In this document: positions 7,478 through 14,252 of the stretch, piece by piece
Numbering within the stretch: position 1 is the first letter of the stretch
How the letters are laid out: every line of letters begins with the position of its first letter
Assembly (NCBI GenBank): GCA_021203115.1
Contig: JAJQBV010000197.1
Span: 1-22,615 of the forward strand
DNA length: 22,615 nt
Direction of reading: 5' to 3'
Origin: Clostridiales bacterium
Lineage (GTDB): Bacteria > Bacillota > Clostridia > Lachnospirales > Lachnospiraceae
Translations under genes and position numbers: made by a program
The notes under the pieces: model-generated
Told to the model about the DNA's origin: nothing
The model's database searches: none
What the model saw: only the letters and a program-made list of their open reading frames with translations

Positions 7478-8842
7478 ATGATAAACATAAATGAGGTCAT
7501 CGAGACAAACCGGATGATCAGCCAGATGAATCTGGATGTCCGCACGATCACTCTGGGCATCAGCCTTTTGGACTGCATTGATTCCGATCTGGAGAAGCTG
7601 AACCGGAATATCTATGAGAAGATTACCACGGTGGCGAAGGATCTGGTCTACACCGGGCAGGAGATTGAAAAAAGGTACGGGATTCCGATCGTGAACAAGC
7701 GGATCTCCGTGACGCCGATTGCCCTGATCGGCGCGGCAGCCTGCAAATCCACCGCGGATTATGTGGAGATTGCGCGGACGCTGGACCGGGCGGCGCACAC
7801 GGTGGGTGTGAACTTTATCGGCGGTTTTTCCGCGCTGGTGTCCAAGGGGATGACAAAAAGCGATGAGCTTCTGATCCGTTCCATCCCGGAGGCGCTCTCC
7901 GCTACGGAGCGCATCTGCAGCTCGGTCAATCTGGGTTCGACAAAGACCGGCATCAACATGGACGCGGTGCGCCTTATGGGCGAGATCGTAAAGGAGACGG
8001 CGGAGTATACGAAGGCGGACGATTCCATCGGCTGTGCAAAGCTGGTGGTCTTCTGCAATGCGCCGGATGACAATCCCTTTATGTCAGGCGCGTTCCACGG
8101 TGTGACGGAGGCGGACGCGGTCATCAATGTGGGCGTCAGCGGTCCGGGCGTGGTAAAGCGCGCGATCGAGGCAGCCCGCGGGGAGAACTTTGAGGTACTC
8201 TGCGAGACGATCAAAAAGACCGCGTTCAAGATTACCCGTGTGGGACAGCTGGTAGCGAAAGAAGCCTCTCAGATGCTGGGGATTCCCTTCGGCATCATTG
8301 ATCTGTCTCTGGCACCGACCCCCGCGGTGGGCGACAGCGTGGCGGAGATTCTGGAGGAGATCGGTCTGGAGCGCGCGGGCGCGCCCGGCACGACGGCGGC
8401 GCTTGCCATGTTGAACGACCAGGTGAAAAAGGGCGGGATCATGGCCTCCTCCTATGTGGGAGGACTGAGCGGCGCATTTATCCCGGTCAGCGAGGATCAG
8501 GGCATGATCGATGCGGTGCAGGAGGGTGCCCTGACGCTGGAAAAGCTGGAGGCGATGACCTGTGTCTGCTCCGTGGGCCTGGACATGATCGCGATTCCCG
8601 GAGATACACCTGCAACGACCATCTCCGGCATCATCGCGGACGAAATGGCCATCGGCATGGTCAACCAGAAGACGACGGCGGTGCGTCTGATTCCGGTGAT
8701 CGGAAAGGGCGTCGGGGAGCAGGCCGAGTTCGGCGGGCTTCTGGGCTATGCGCCGATCATCCCGGTCAACCGGTTTTCCTGCGAGACCTTTGTCAGCCGC
8801 GGCGGGCGGATTCCCGCGCCGGTACACAGCTTTAAGAATTAG
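7478..8842 (+). CDS. UPF0210 (PFL family, DUF711) protein
   Basis: A 454-residue protein of the conserved UPF0210 family, whose structure relates to glycyl-radical (PFL-like) folds although no radical role is established. Recognisable segments are [30 protein letters not shown] at the N-terminus, [14 protein letters not shown] near residue 115, [45 protein letters not shown], and a C-terminal [28 protein letters not shown] followed by a [13 protein letters not shown] end. The length matches the family's usual 450 or so. The function is not known; the genomic link to the ACT protein just upstream suggests a metabolite-regulated activity. AAGGAG at 7465-7470 is seven bases before the ATG. The 198-base spacer in front is unusually long and full of inverted repeats. 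Confidence 0.93.
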   Translation: MININEVIETNRMISQMNLDVRTITLGISLLDCIDSDLEKLNRNIYEKITTVAKDLVYTGQEIEKRYGIPIVNKRISVTPIALIGAAACKSTADYVEIARTLDRAAHTVGVNFIGGFSALVSKGMTKSDELLIRSIPEALSATERICSSVNLGSTKTGINMDAVRLMGEIVKETAEYTKADDSIGCAKLVVFCNAPDDNPFMSGAFHGVTEADAVINVGVSGPGVVKRAIEAARGENFEVLCETIKKTAFKITRVGQLVAKEASQMLGIPFGIIDLSLAPTPAVGDSVAEILEEIGLERAGAPGTTAALAMLNDQVKKGGIMASSYVGGLSGAFIPVSEDQGMIDAVQEGALTLEKLEAMTCVCSVGLDMIAIPGDTPATTISGIIADEMAIGMVNQKTTAVRLIPVIGKGVGEQAEFGGLLGYAPIIPVNRFSCETFVSRGGRIPAPVHSFKN

Positions 8843-8875
8843 AAATCACACATACATACAGAGGAGGACATTATT

Positions 8876-9589
8876 ATGGAGATGAAATCAATCGCCGCAC
8901 AGCTTTCGGCCAATGCTTACCCCGGCAGGGGCATCATTCTCGGTCTGACACCGGACGGCACAAAGGCAGTCGCCGCTTACTTTATCATGGGCAGAAGCGC
9001 CAACAGCCGCAACCGCATCTTTGTGACAGAGGGAGAGGGCATCCGCACACAGGCATTTGATCCGTCGAAGATGGAGGATCCCAGTCTGGTCATCTACGCG
9101 CCGGTTCGCGTTCTCGGCAACAAGACGATCGTCACAAACGGCGACCAGACGGACACGATCTTTGACTTCATGGACAAGCAGATGACATTTGAACAGTCCC
9201 TGCGCGGCCGCGACTTCGAGCCGGACGGGCCGAACTACACGCCCCGTATCTCCGGCATCCTCCATGTGGAGAGCGGCAGCTACAGCTACGCTATGTCCAT
9301 CTTAAAGAGCAACAACGGCAACCCCGCCGCCTGCAACCGCTACACCTTCGCCTACTCCACACCCATCACGGGGGAGGCACGCTTCATCCACACCTACATG
9401 GGCGACGGCAACCCGCTGCCCAGCTTCGAGGGCGAGCCCGAACTCGTCGATGTGCTCGACGACATCGACGCCTATACCGACCTCCTGTGGACGAACCTGA
9501 ATGAAGAAAACAAGGTATCTCTGTTTGTACGTTACATTAATATAGCCGATGGTACGTATGAGACGAGAATTGTAAATAAAAACCAGTAA
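8876..9589 (+). CDS. purO: IMP cyclohydrolase, PurO-like
   Basis: A 237-residue protein of the PurO/IMP_cyclohyd family, predicted to close the ring of FAICAR to give IMP, the last step of de novo purine synthesis. Recognisable segments are NAYPGRGIILGLTPDGTKAVAAYFIMGRS, SRNRIF, PSKMEDPSLVIYAPVRV, TNGDQTDTI, FEPDGPNYTPRISG and the C-terminal half with YSTPITGEARFIHTY. PurO was first described in archaea and is unrelated to the cyclohydrolase domain of bacterial PurH. The next gene is an AICAR transformylase lacking that domain, which strongly supports the assignment. GAGGAGG at 8861-8867, eight bases before the ATG, fixes the start. Codons from about 9210 to 9480 are markedly richer in C-ending forms than the neighbouring genes. 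Confidence 0.85.
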   Translation: MEMKSIAAQLSANAYPGRGIILGLTPDGTKAVAAYFIMGRSANSRNRIFVTEGEGIRTQAFDPSKMEDPSLVIYAPVRVLGNKTIVTNGDQTDTIFDFMDKQMTFEQSLRGRDFEPDGPNYTPRISGILHVESGSYSYAMSILKSNNGNPAACNRYTFAYSTPITGEARFIHTYMGDGNPLPSFEGEPELVDVLDDIDAYTDLLWTNLNEENKVSLFVRYINIADGTYETRIVNKNQ

Positions 9590-9694
9590 ATGGAAACGAA
9601 AACGTAGGAAATTGTGAAATGGGAGATCCATTAACTTGAGATATGCGAAGAGAAAACAATTTCCGGATCACTTACAAAAAGGAGAAATCATATT

Positions 9695-10876
9695 ATGAAC
9701 GAACTCGAACTGAAATACGGCTGCAACCCCAACCAGAAGCCGTCCCGCATTTTCATGGCAAACGGCGGCGACCTCCCCATCAAAGTCCTCTGCGGCAGAC
9801 CGGGCTACATCAACCTCCTCGACGCCTTCAACGGCTGGCAGCTGGTTCGCGAGCTGAAGGCAGCCACCGGACTCCCGGCGGCGACTTCCTTCAAGCATGT
9901 TTCCCCGGCCGGCGCGGCGGTGGGGCTTCCGTTGACGGATATAGAGAAAAAGATCTACTGGGTAGGAGAGGACAAGGGTGAGATGTCCGCACTGGCCTGT
10001 GCCTATGCCCGCGCGAGAGGAGCGGACCGCATGTCCTCCTTCGGGGATTTCATCTCCCTCTCGGATGTCTGCGACAAGGACACCGCGCTCCTCATCAAGC
10101 CGGAGGTTTCCGACGGCGTTATCGCGCCCGGCTACACGGAGGAGGCGCTCGCCATCCTGACATCGAAAAAGAAAGAAAATTACAACGTGATCCAGATCGA
10201 TCCGGAGTATGTGCCGGAGGCGATCGAGCGCAAACAGGTTTTCGGCGTCACGTTTGAGCAGGGACGCAACGAGCTGAAGATCGACCGCGATTTTCTCGGC
10301 AATGTCGTGACGGAGAACAAAGAGATTCCGGATTCCGCGAAGATTGACTTGATCATCGCGCTCATCACGCTGAAATACACGCAGTCCAACTCGGTCTGCT
10401 ATGCGAAGGGCGGACAGGCCATCGGCATCGGCGCTGGGCAGCAGTCCCGGATCCACTGCACGAGACTCGCGGGCCAGAAGGCGGACAACTGGTATCTGCG
10501 GCAGGCACCCCAGGTTCTGAATCTTCCGTTTAAGGAGGGAATCAAGCGGGCGGACCGCGACAACGCGATCGACCTCTACATCGGCGAGGAATATATGGAT
10601 GTCCTTGCGGACGGCGCGTGGGAGAAGATTTTTACGGAGAAACCGCCGGTATTCACTGCGGAGGTGAAAAAGGCATGGCTTGCCGGCAACACGGATGTCG
10701 CGCTGGGCAGCGACGCGTTCTTCCCCTTCGGCGACAACATTGAGCGCGCGAGAAAGAGCGGCGTGAAATACATCGCGGAGCCGGGCGGATCCATCCGCGA
10801 CGACAACGTGATCGAGACCTGCAACAAGTACGGGATGGCGATGTGCTTTACGGGAATTCGTCTGTTCCACCACTAA
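9695..10876 (+). CDS. AICAR transformylase, stand-alone (PurH-like without cyclohydrolase domain)
   Basis: A 393-residue protein covering only the formyltransferase half of bifunctional PurH. It transfers a formyl group from 10-formyl-THF to AICAR, giving FAICAR. The start MNELELKYGCNPNQKPSRIF enters the AICARFT domain directly; the MGS-fold cyclohydrolase domain of ordinary PurH (about 200 residues) is missing. The catalytic Lys-His pair is K67-H68 in ATSFKHVSPAGAA. Other landmarks are RGADRMSSFGDF, SVCYAKGGQAIGIGAGQQSRIHCTRLAG, DAFFPFGDNIERA and the end IAEPGGSIRDDNVIETCNKYGMAMCFTGIRLFHH. AAAGGAG at 9678-9684 precedes the ATG by ten bases. It follows the PurO-like gene by 105 bases with no terminator seen, so the two probably form a unit making IMP from AICAR. 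Confidence 0.93.
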   Translation: MNELELKYGCNPNQKPSRIFMANGGDLPIKVLCGRPGYINLLDAFNGWQLVRELKAATGLPAATSFKHVSPAGAAVGLPLTDIEKKIYWVGEDKGEMSALACAYARARGADRMSSFGDFISLSDVCDKDTALLIKPEVSDGVIAPGYTEEALAILTSKKKENYNVIQIDPEYVPEAIERKQVFGVTFEQGRNELKIDRDFLGNVVTENKEIPDSAKIDLIIALITLKYTQSNSVCYAKGGQAIGIGAGQQSRIHCTRLAGQKADNWYLRQAPQVLNLPFKEGIKRADRDNAIDLYIGEEYMDVLADGAWEKIFTEKPPVFTAEVKKAWLAGNTDVALGSDAFFPFGDNIERARKSGVKYIAEPGGSIRDDNVIETCNKYGMAMCFTGIRLFHH

Positions 10877-10880
10877 AAAA

Positions 10881-10914
10881 TGCACAATTTTTTCGACAGA
10901 AACTGTGCAATTTC
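10881..10914 (+). terminator. Weak hairpin after the transformylase gene
   Basis: TGCACA (10881-10886) pairs with TGTGCA (10904-10909), and inside it TTTC (10891-10894) pairs with GAAA (10899-10902) around a GACA loop. The outer flanks are A-rich on the left and T-rich on the right. The stem is AT-rich and interrupted, so it would be a weak terminator at best. Confidence 0.35.
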
Positions 10915-10952
10915 TCTAAAATGACGAATTTAGAAAAATTTTAGATTTTTCA

Positions 10953-10981
10953 TTGACATTTCATTTTGAGAGGACTATGAT
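10953..10981 (+). promoter_or_regulatory. Sigma-A promoter for the amt-P-II gene
   Basis: TTGACA at 10953-10958 is separated by exactly 17 bases from TATGAT at 10976-10981, a near-consensus housekeeping promoter. The 25 bases upstream are A/T tracts resembling an UP element. Transcription would begin near 10988, giving a leader of about 180 bases before the ATG at 11169. Confidence 0.85.
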
Positions 10982-10990
10982 ACAACCATC

Positions 10991-11039
10991 AAAGGCAAGG
11001 GTGCTGAGAAGATTTTACTTCCGGTGCCTTTTTCTTTTG
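10991..11039 (+). promoter_or_regulatory. Leader hairpin 1, terminator-like, 5' of amt
   Basis: AAAGGCA (10991-10997) pairs with TGCCTTT (11025-11031). An inner helix has CTG-a-GAAG (11004-11011) against CTTCCGG (11018-11024) with the six-base loop ATTTTA, leaving AGGGTG bulged. A T-rich tail (TTTCTTTT) follows. It begins within a few bases of the predicted transcript start, so it could act as an early attenuator or a sensing domain. It does not have the G at loop position 4 expected of an ANTAR target. Confidence 0.55.
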
Positions 11040-11050
11040 TATGGCACAAT

Positions 11051-11100
11051 GGCGTGTTACCTGCTTTGCTGGCGGCAGGTGGCGCGCCTTTTTTGTTTTT
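11051..11100 (+). terminator. Leader hairpin 2: strong intrinsic terminator inside the amt leader
   Basis: GGCGTGTTACCTGC (11051-11064) and GCAGGTGGCGCGCC (11075-11088) form a continuous 14-bp stem with three G-T wobbles. Six T's, a G and five more T's follow. Lying between a strong promoter and the amt start codon, it would stop most transcription unless disrupted. A 9-bp inverted repeat (tggcacaat at 11042-11050, attgtgcca at 11104-11112) encloses it. Confidence 0.75.
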
Positions 11101-11133
11101 AAGATTGTGCCAGACTCAATTCAAAGAATGATT

Positions 11134-11153
11134 GGTTCCGGAAAGCCGGAACC
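11134..11153 (+). promoter_or_regulatory. Hairpin just before the amt ribosome-binding site
   Basis: GGTTCCGG (11134-11141), loop AAAG, CCGGAACC (11146-11153). The 8-bp stem is perfect and GC-rich and ends three bases before the ribosome site AAGGAGGG (11157-11164). It leaves the site exposed, so it may keep the region open, block upstream pairing or stall nucleases. Confidence 0.5.
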
Positions 11154-11168
11154 GGCAAGGAGGGAAAA

Positions 11169-12926
11169 ATGAGTCAGGAAATTATGACATTTGTAAGCGA
11201 CAACGTATTTGGCGTATGGTTTTTGATCGGCGCCGCGCTGGTGTTCTGGATGCAGGCGGGCTTCGCGATGGTGGAGGCCGGTTTCACGAGAGCCAAGAAT
11301 ACCGGTAACATATTGATGAAAAACCTGATGGACTTCTGCATCGGCACGATCATGTTTATCCTCATCGGTTTTTCGCTTTTGCTCGGCGAGGATATGCTCG
11401 GTTTCATCGGAAAGCCCGGCTTTGATATCTTCACGGCATACGCAGACTTCAGCTTTTCGGATTTTGTATTTAACCTGGTGTTCTGCGCGACCACCGCGAC
11501 GATCGTATCCGGCGCGATGGCTGAGCGGACAAAATTCTTATCCTACTGTGTGTACTCCGCTGTGATCTCCGGCCTGATCTACCCGATCGAGGCACATTGG
11601 ATTTGGGGCGGCGGCTGGCTGGCGCAGCTCGGCTTCCATGATTTTGCCGGATCCTGTGCGATTCACATGGTCGGCGGTATCTGTGCCCTGATCGGCGCGT
11701 GGATGCTCGGTCCCCGTATCGGAAAGTTTACAAAAGACAAGAGCGGAAAGATCACAAAGGTCAACGCGATTCCCGGTCACAATCTGGCGCTTGGCTGTCT
11801 TGGCTGCTTCATCCTCTGGCTCGGCTGGTACGGATTTAACGGCGCGGCGGCTACATCCGTGGAGCAGATGGGTTCCATTTTCCTTACAACAACGGTCGCT
11901 CCTGCGACAGCGACGGTCGTGTGCATGATCTTTACATGGTTAAAGTACGGCAAGCCCGATGTCTCCATGTGCCTGAACGCCTCCCTGGCCGGTCTGGTCG
12001 CCATCACGGCACCCTGCGATGTGACAGACTGCGCGGGTGCTCTGGTCATCGGCGGTGTGGCAGGTCTCCTGGTGGTCTTCGGTGTCTGGCGGCTGGACTA
12101 CAAGCTCCACATCGATGCTCCGGTCGGCGCGGGTGCCGGCCACATGATGAACGGTATCTGGGGAACCATCGCGGTCGGCCTGTTTGCAACACCTTCCGCA
12201 CCGGGATACTCCATTGCGGATAAAAACGGGACACAACTGGTCGGCCTGTTTTACGGCGGCGGCGTAAAGCTGCTGGGACTTCAGTTCCTCGGTTTCATTT
12301 CCGTAGCGGCGTGGGCAGCGGTCGCGATTGTGATCACTTTCCTTGTAATCAAAGTTATTTTCGGTCTCCGTGTATCGGCGGAGGAGGAGATTACCGGTCT
12401 GGATCAGACCGAACATGGTCTGGCGAGTGCGTATGCGGACTTCGCGCTGACCTCCAGCATCAACAACTTCTCCTCACATATTCCGGTTGAGCTTCCGGAG
12501 AATGCGGTTCCGATGGATGAGGCCGTTCCGGTACAGCTTCGCACACCGGATCCCTCGGTGGCGACGGCAAGCGATGTGAGCATCACGAAGATCACGATTT
12601 TTGCAAAACAGAGCCGCTTCGATGCCCTGAACGAGGCACTGTCCCAGATCGGCATCACCGGCGTGACCGTGACCAATGTTCTGGGCTGCGGCGCGCAGCG
12701 CGGCAGAACAAGCACCTACCGTGGCGTTCCGATGGAGATGAACCTTCTGCCGAAGATTCAGGTGGATATCGTGGTCAGCAAGGTATCCCCGCGGTTGGTC
12801 ATCGAGACCGCAAAGAAAGCGCTCTACACCGGCCATGCAGGCGACGGCAAGATCTTCGTATACAATGTGGAAAATGCGATCAAGATCAGCACCGGAGCCG
12901 AGGGCTACGACGCGCTTCAGGATTAG
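11169..12926 (+). CDS. amt: Ammonium transporter fused to a P-II regulatory domain (Amt-GlnK fusion)
   Basis: A 585-residue membrane protein. Residues 1 to about 405 are an Amt/Rh channel with eleven likely membrane segments, MQAGFAMVEAGFTRAKNTGNI near the start, and both pore histidines: H166 (CAIHMVGG) and H325 (GAGHMMNG). A linker of about 65 residues leads to a complete P-II (GlnB/GlnK) domain from about residue 472. That domain has VTNVLGCGAQRGRTSTYRG at the T-loop base and the nucleotide-binding TGHAGDGKIF near 555-564. P-II proteins sense ATP/ADP and 2-oxoglutarate and plug ammonium channels with their T-loop; here the sensor is covalently attached. The tyrosine that is uridylylated in enteric GlnB is replaced by Met522 (YRGVPM instead of YRGAEY). 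The gene has its own promoter, leader and terminator, so it is probably transcribed alone. Confidence 0.93.
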   Translation: MSQEIMTFVSDNVFGVWFLIGAALVFWMQAGFAMVEAGFTRAKNTGNILMKNLMDFCIGTIMFILIGFSLLLGEDMLGFIGKPGFDIFTAYADFSFSDFVFNLVFCATTATIVSGAMAERTKFLSYCVYSAVISGLIYPIEAHWIWGGGWLAQLGFHDFAGSCAIHMVGGICALIGAWMLGPRIGKFTKDKSGKITKVNAIPGHNLALGCLGCFILWLGWYGFNGAAATSVEQMGSIFLTTTVAPATATVVCMIFTWLKYGKPDVSMCLNASLAGLVAITAPCDVTDCAGALVIGGVAGLLVVFGVWRLDYKLHIDAPVGAGAGHMMNGIWGTIAVGLFATPSAPGYSIADKNGTQLVGLFYGGGVKLLGLQFLGFISVAAWAAVAIVITFLVIKVIFGLRVSAEEEITGLDQTEHGLASAYADFALTSSINNFSSHIPVELPENAVPMDEAVPVQLRTPDPSVATASDVSITKITIFAKQSRFDALNEALSQIGITGVTVTNVLGCGAQRGRTSTYRGVPMEMNLLPKIQVDIVVSKVSPRLVIETAKKALYTGHAGDGKIFVYNVENAIKISTGAEGYDALQD

Positions 12927-12970
12927 GCCATTCTTTTATCCCTATTATAATTTTAATACTTACTGTCATG

Positions 12971-13004
12971 CAGCGCCCGGGATTTCCGGGCGCTGTATCT
13001 TTTT
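12971..13004 (+). terminator. Intrinsic terminator of the amt gene
   Basis: CAGCGCCCGG (12971-12980) and CCGGGCGCTG (12986-12995) form a perfect 10-bp GC-rich stem with loop GATTT, followed by TATCTTTTT. It lies 45 bases after the amt stop and isolates the transcript from the DUF1540 gene. Confidence 0.88.
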
Positions 13005-13005
13005 G

Positions 13006-13031
13006 AATTATTCTCTCAAATTATTCTCTCA
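13006..13031. repeat. Two tandem copies of a 13-base unit
   Basis: AATTATTCTCTCA occurs twice in a row (13006-13018 and 13019-13031), directly after the amt terminator. It could be replication slippage or a binding-site pair upstream of the DUF1540 gene. Confidence 0.6.
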
Positions 13032-13100
13032 AACAAAAGCGGATGAAAAAATTATTTCGGCGCATACTACCTGAGTAGATGTAGAAAGGAGATTTTTTGT

Positions 13101-13415
13101 ATGACTCAGTTAGATTGTACCGTGACGAGCTGTCTGTATAACCACGACTGTCTTTGCGCCAAGGGCAACATCACGATCGGGGGCCGGGACGCCACCAAGT
13201 CCGGTGAGACCTGCTGTGAGAGCTTTCGGGAACGCGGAACCAACACCCTGAATTGGGTCGGACAGACGGATCCGGCCGTGGAGATCGACTGCGAAACCTG
13301 CGACTGCGTCCACAATGAGGACTGCAAATGCGCGGCGACACACATCGGCATCGGCGGCGGCAGCAGCGCCTGTCAGTGCCGGGAGACCGAGTGTGAGGAT
13401 TTTCGCTGCAGATAA
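13101..13415 (+). CDS. DUF1540 domain-containing cysteine-rich protein
   Basis: A 104-residue protein built of two DUF1540-like repeats, about residues 4-43 and 62-103. Each has the pattern C-x(2-4)-C-x(5)-C-x-C followed by a G-rich stretch and a C-x-x-F end. First repeat: C6, C11, C17, C19, C38, C39. Second repeat: C64, C67, C69, C75, C77, C91, C93, C98, C103. With 15 cysteines, few hydrophobic residues and no signal peptide, it is a likely metal-binding cytoplasmic protein. The family is widespread in Clostridia and its function is unknown. AAAGGAG at 13085-13091 supports the ATG. It follows a terminator, so it needs its own promoter; I see no convincing one in the 13005-13085 stretch. Confidence 0.88.
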   Translation: MTQLDCTVTSCLYNHDCLCAKGNITIGGRDATKSGETCCESFRERGTNTLNWVGQTDPAVEIDCETCDCVHNEDCKCAATHIGIGGGSSACQCRETECEDFRCR

Positions 13416-13451
13416 ACGGCCGGTTCCATAGAACGCAGGGACGGTGACGGT

Positions 13452-13634
13452 GTGGAAGATACAAAAGAAGCGCTGCTTCGCCGGATTGAGGAGAAACGGA
13501 TGCGCCTGAACGCGGCGGCGGAGAGGGGGCTGGATCATCCGGAGCTGCTCATCCGGAGCGAGAAGATCGATGCGCTTGTGGCACAATATTATCAGATTCT
13601 CAAAGCAATAGAAAGTTCGGATTTTTCTCTGTAA
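13452..13634 (+). CDS. Spo0E-like sporulation regulator (aspartyl-phosphate phosphatase)
   Basis: A 60-residue helical hairpin protein with the Spo0E family pattern: an N-terminal helix (ALLRRIEEKRMRLNAAAERG), the turn LDHPELL, then the signature SEKIDALVAQYY containing the S-x-x-x-D motif (S36, D40). Relatives dephosphorylate Spo0A-P and delay sporulation. The start is GTG at 13452 with only a weak AGGGA upstream, so translation may be poor. The 3' end is unusual: the last ten codons and the stop lie within a 25-bp inverted repeat that acts as the terminator (13602-13660). It sits between the DUF1540 gene and the division cluster. The motif match is good for such a short protein; its target is inferred. 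Confidence 0.8.
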   Translation: MEDTKEALLRRIEEKRMRLNAAAERGLDHPELLIRSEKIDALVAQYYQILKAIESSDFSL

Positions 13635-13660
13635 AAAATCGGAACTTTCTATTGCTTTTT
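13602..13660 (+). terminator. Long-stem terminator overlapping the end of the Spo0E-like gene
   Basis: The arms 13602-13626 and 13634-13658 are complementary at 24 of 25 positions around a seven-base loop that contains the TAA stop. The downstream arm runs into TTTTT (13656-13660). The left arm is coding (…KAIESSDF). It separates the Spo0E-like gene from the mraZ promoter region. Confidence 0.85.
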
Positions 13661-13680
13661 GCACGGGAATGGATTATGAT
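13652..13680 (+). promoter_or_regulatory. Candidate promoter for the dcw cluster
   Basis: TATGAT at 13675-13680 has TTGCTT at 13652-13657 with a 17-base spacer. The -10 is good and the -35 is poor and lies in the terminator's downstream arm. The predicted start near 13687 would place the GTGG repeats (13691-13735) just downstream, suiting repression by MraZ. Confidence 0.4.
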
Positions 13681-13689
13681 GGGTATGCA

Positions 13690-13736
13690 GGTGGCGCAAA
13701 GTGGTAAAAAAGTGGCGTCAGGGGGTGAAAAGTGGA
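13690..13736 (+). promoter_or_regulatory. MraZ operator: GTGG direct repeats at about 10-bp period
   Basis: GTGG occurs at 13691, 13701, 13712 and 13732, with GGGG at 13722 filling the remaining phase: steps of 10, 11, 10 and 10 bases. MraZ is known to bind direct GTGG-type repeats with 10-bp spacing upstream of its own gene in other bacteria. The position, 90-130 bases before mraZ, fits autoregulation of the whole cluster. Confidence 0.75.
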
Positions 13737-13761
13737 TAATGTTGATAACATTGTTGATAAC
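13732..13761 (+). promoter_or_regulatory. Cluster of three DnaA-box-like nonamers
   Basis: AGTGGATAA (ending 13739), TGTTGATAA (13740-13748) and TGTTGATAA (13752-13760) each differ by one base from the DnaA box TGTGGATAA. A fourth, weaker one, TTCCCCACA, is on the opposite strand at about 13780-13788. They lie between the GTGG repeats and mraZ and could couple division gene expression to DnaA. Confidence 0.4.
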
Positions 13762-13823
13762 TTTTCCTTTTCCATACCCTTCCCCACAGGCTTCGATTCT
13801 TACCAGGGAAGAAGGTGTTTTTG

Positions 13824-14252
13824 ATGTTCAAGGGCGAGTATAGTCATTCAGTGGATGCCAAGGGCAGGATTATCATGCCGGCGAAGTACCGCGAGATCCT
13901 CGGCGAGGAGTTCGTGGTGACGAAGGGTCTGGATGGCTGTCTTTTTGTCTACCCGAATGAGGAGTGGGAGAACATCGAAAACAAATTTAAAGAGCTTCCC
14001 CATGCCACGAAGGAGGCCAGACGGTTTTCCCGTTTCTTCTTCGCGGGCGCCGCGGACTGTGAAGTGGACAAGCAGGGGCGGGTGCTGATCCCCTCTGTCC
14101 TGCGCGAGTTTGCCGGCCTTGAAAAGGAGGTCGTCCTGGTTGGCGTTCTGAACCGGATTGAGATCTGGAGCAAGGAGCGGTGGCAGGAAAATGAGATTGA
14201 TGATATGGAAGAGATCGCCGAGCACATGGCGGATCTGGGATTGACAATATAA
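13824..14252 (+). CDS. mraZ: Transcriptional regulator / division protein MraZ
   Basis: A 142-residue DNA-binding protein and first gene of the division and cell wall cluster. It has two AbrB-like half-sites: [14 protein letters not shown] starting at D11 and [14 protein letters not shown] starting at D82, each with the conserved D-x-x-G-R-[IV]-x-[IM]-P core. MraZ forms a ring and represses or modulates its own cluster through GTGG repeats, which are visible just upstream. The frame extends to a GTG at 13815, but ATG 13824 is preferred because GAAGG (13811-13815) is eight bases before it and MFKGEYSHS is the usual family start. The stop TAA shares its last A with the ATG of rsmH, so the two are translationally coupled. 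Confidence 0.96.
   Translation: MFKGEYSHSVDAKGRIIMPAKYREILGEEFVVTKGLDGCLFVYPNEEWENIENKFKELPHATKEARRFSRFFFAGAADCEVDKQGRVLIPSVLREFAGLEKEVVLVGVLNRIEIWSKERWQENEIDDMEEIAEHMADLGLTI

Noticed and set aside
9668..10885. A 405-codon minus-strand open frame covering the whole transformylase gene
   Set aside because: It is the antisense shadow of a well-conserved gene; the translation is Arg/Val/Leu-rich with no recognisable domain and no ribosome site. High GC with a biased third position keeps such frames open.
10991..11100. ANTAR-type dual hexaloop antiterminator in the amt leader
   Set aside because: Hairpin 1 has a six-base loop beginning with A, but position 4 is T, not G, and the second hairpin has a ten-base loop. 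The pattern is not met, so I kept only the general attenuator call.
12850..13095. Promoter for the DUF1540 gene
   Set aside because: Several A/T-rich hexamers exist after the amt terminator, but none pairs a credible -35 with a -10 at 16-18 bases, so I list none.
13652..13843. A 63-codon plus-strand open frame between the Spo0E-like gene and mraZ
   Set aside because: It begins at TTG inside a terminator arm, has no ribosome site, and its sequence is the regulatory repeat region plus the start of mraZ in another frame.
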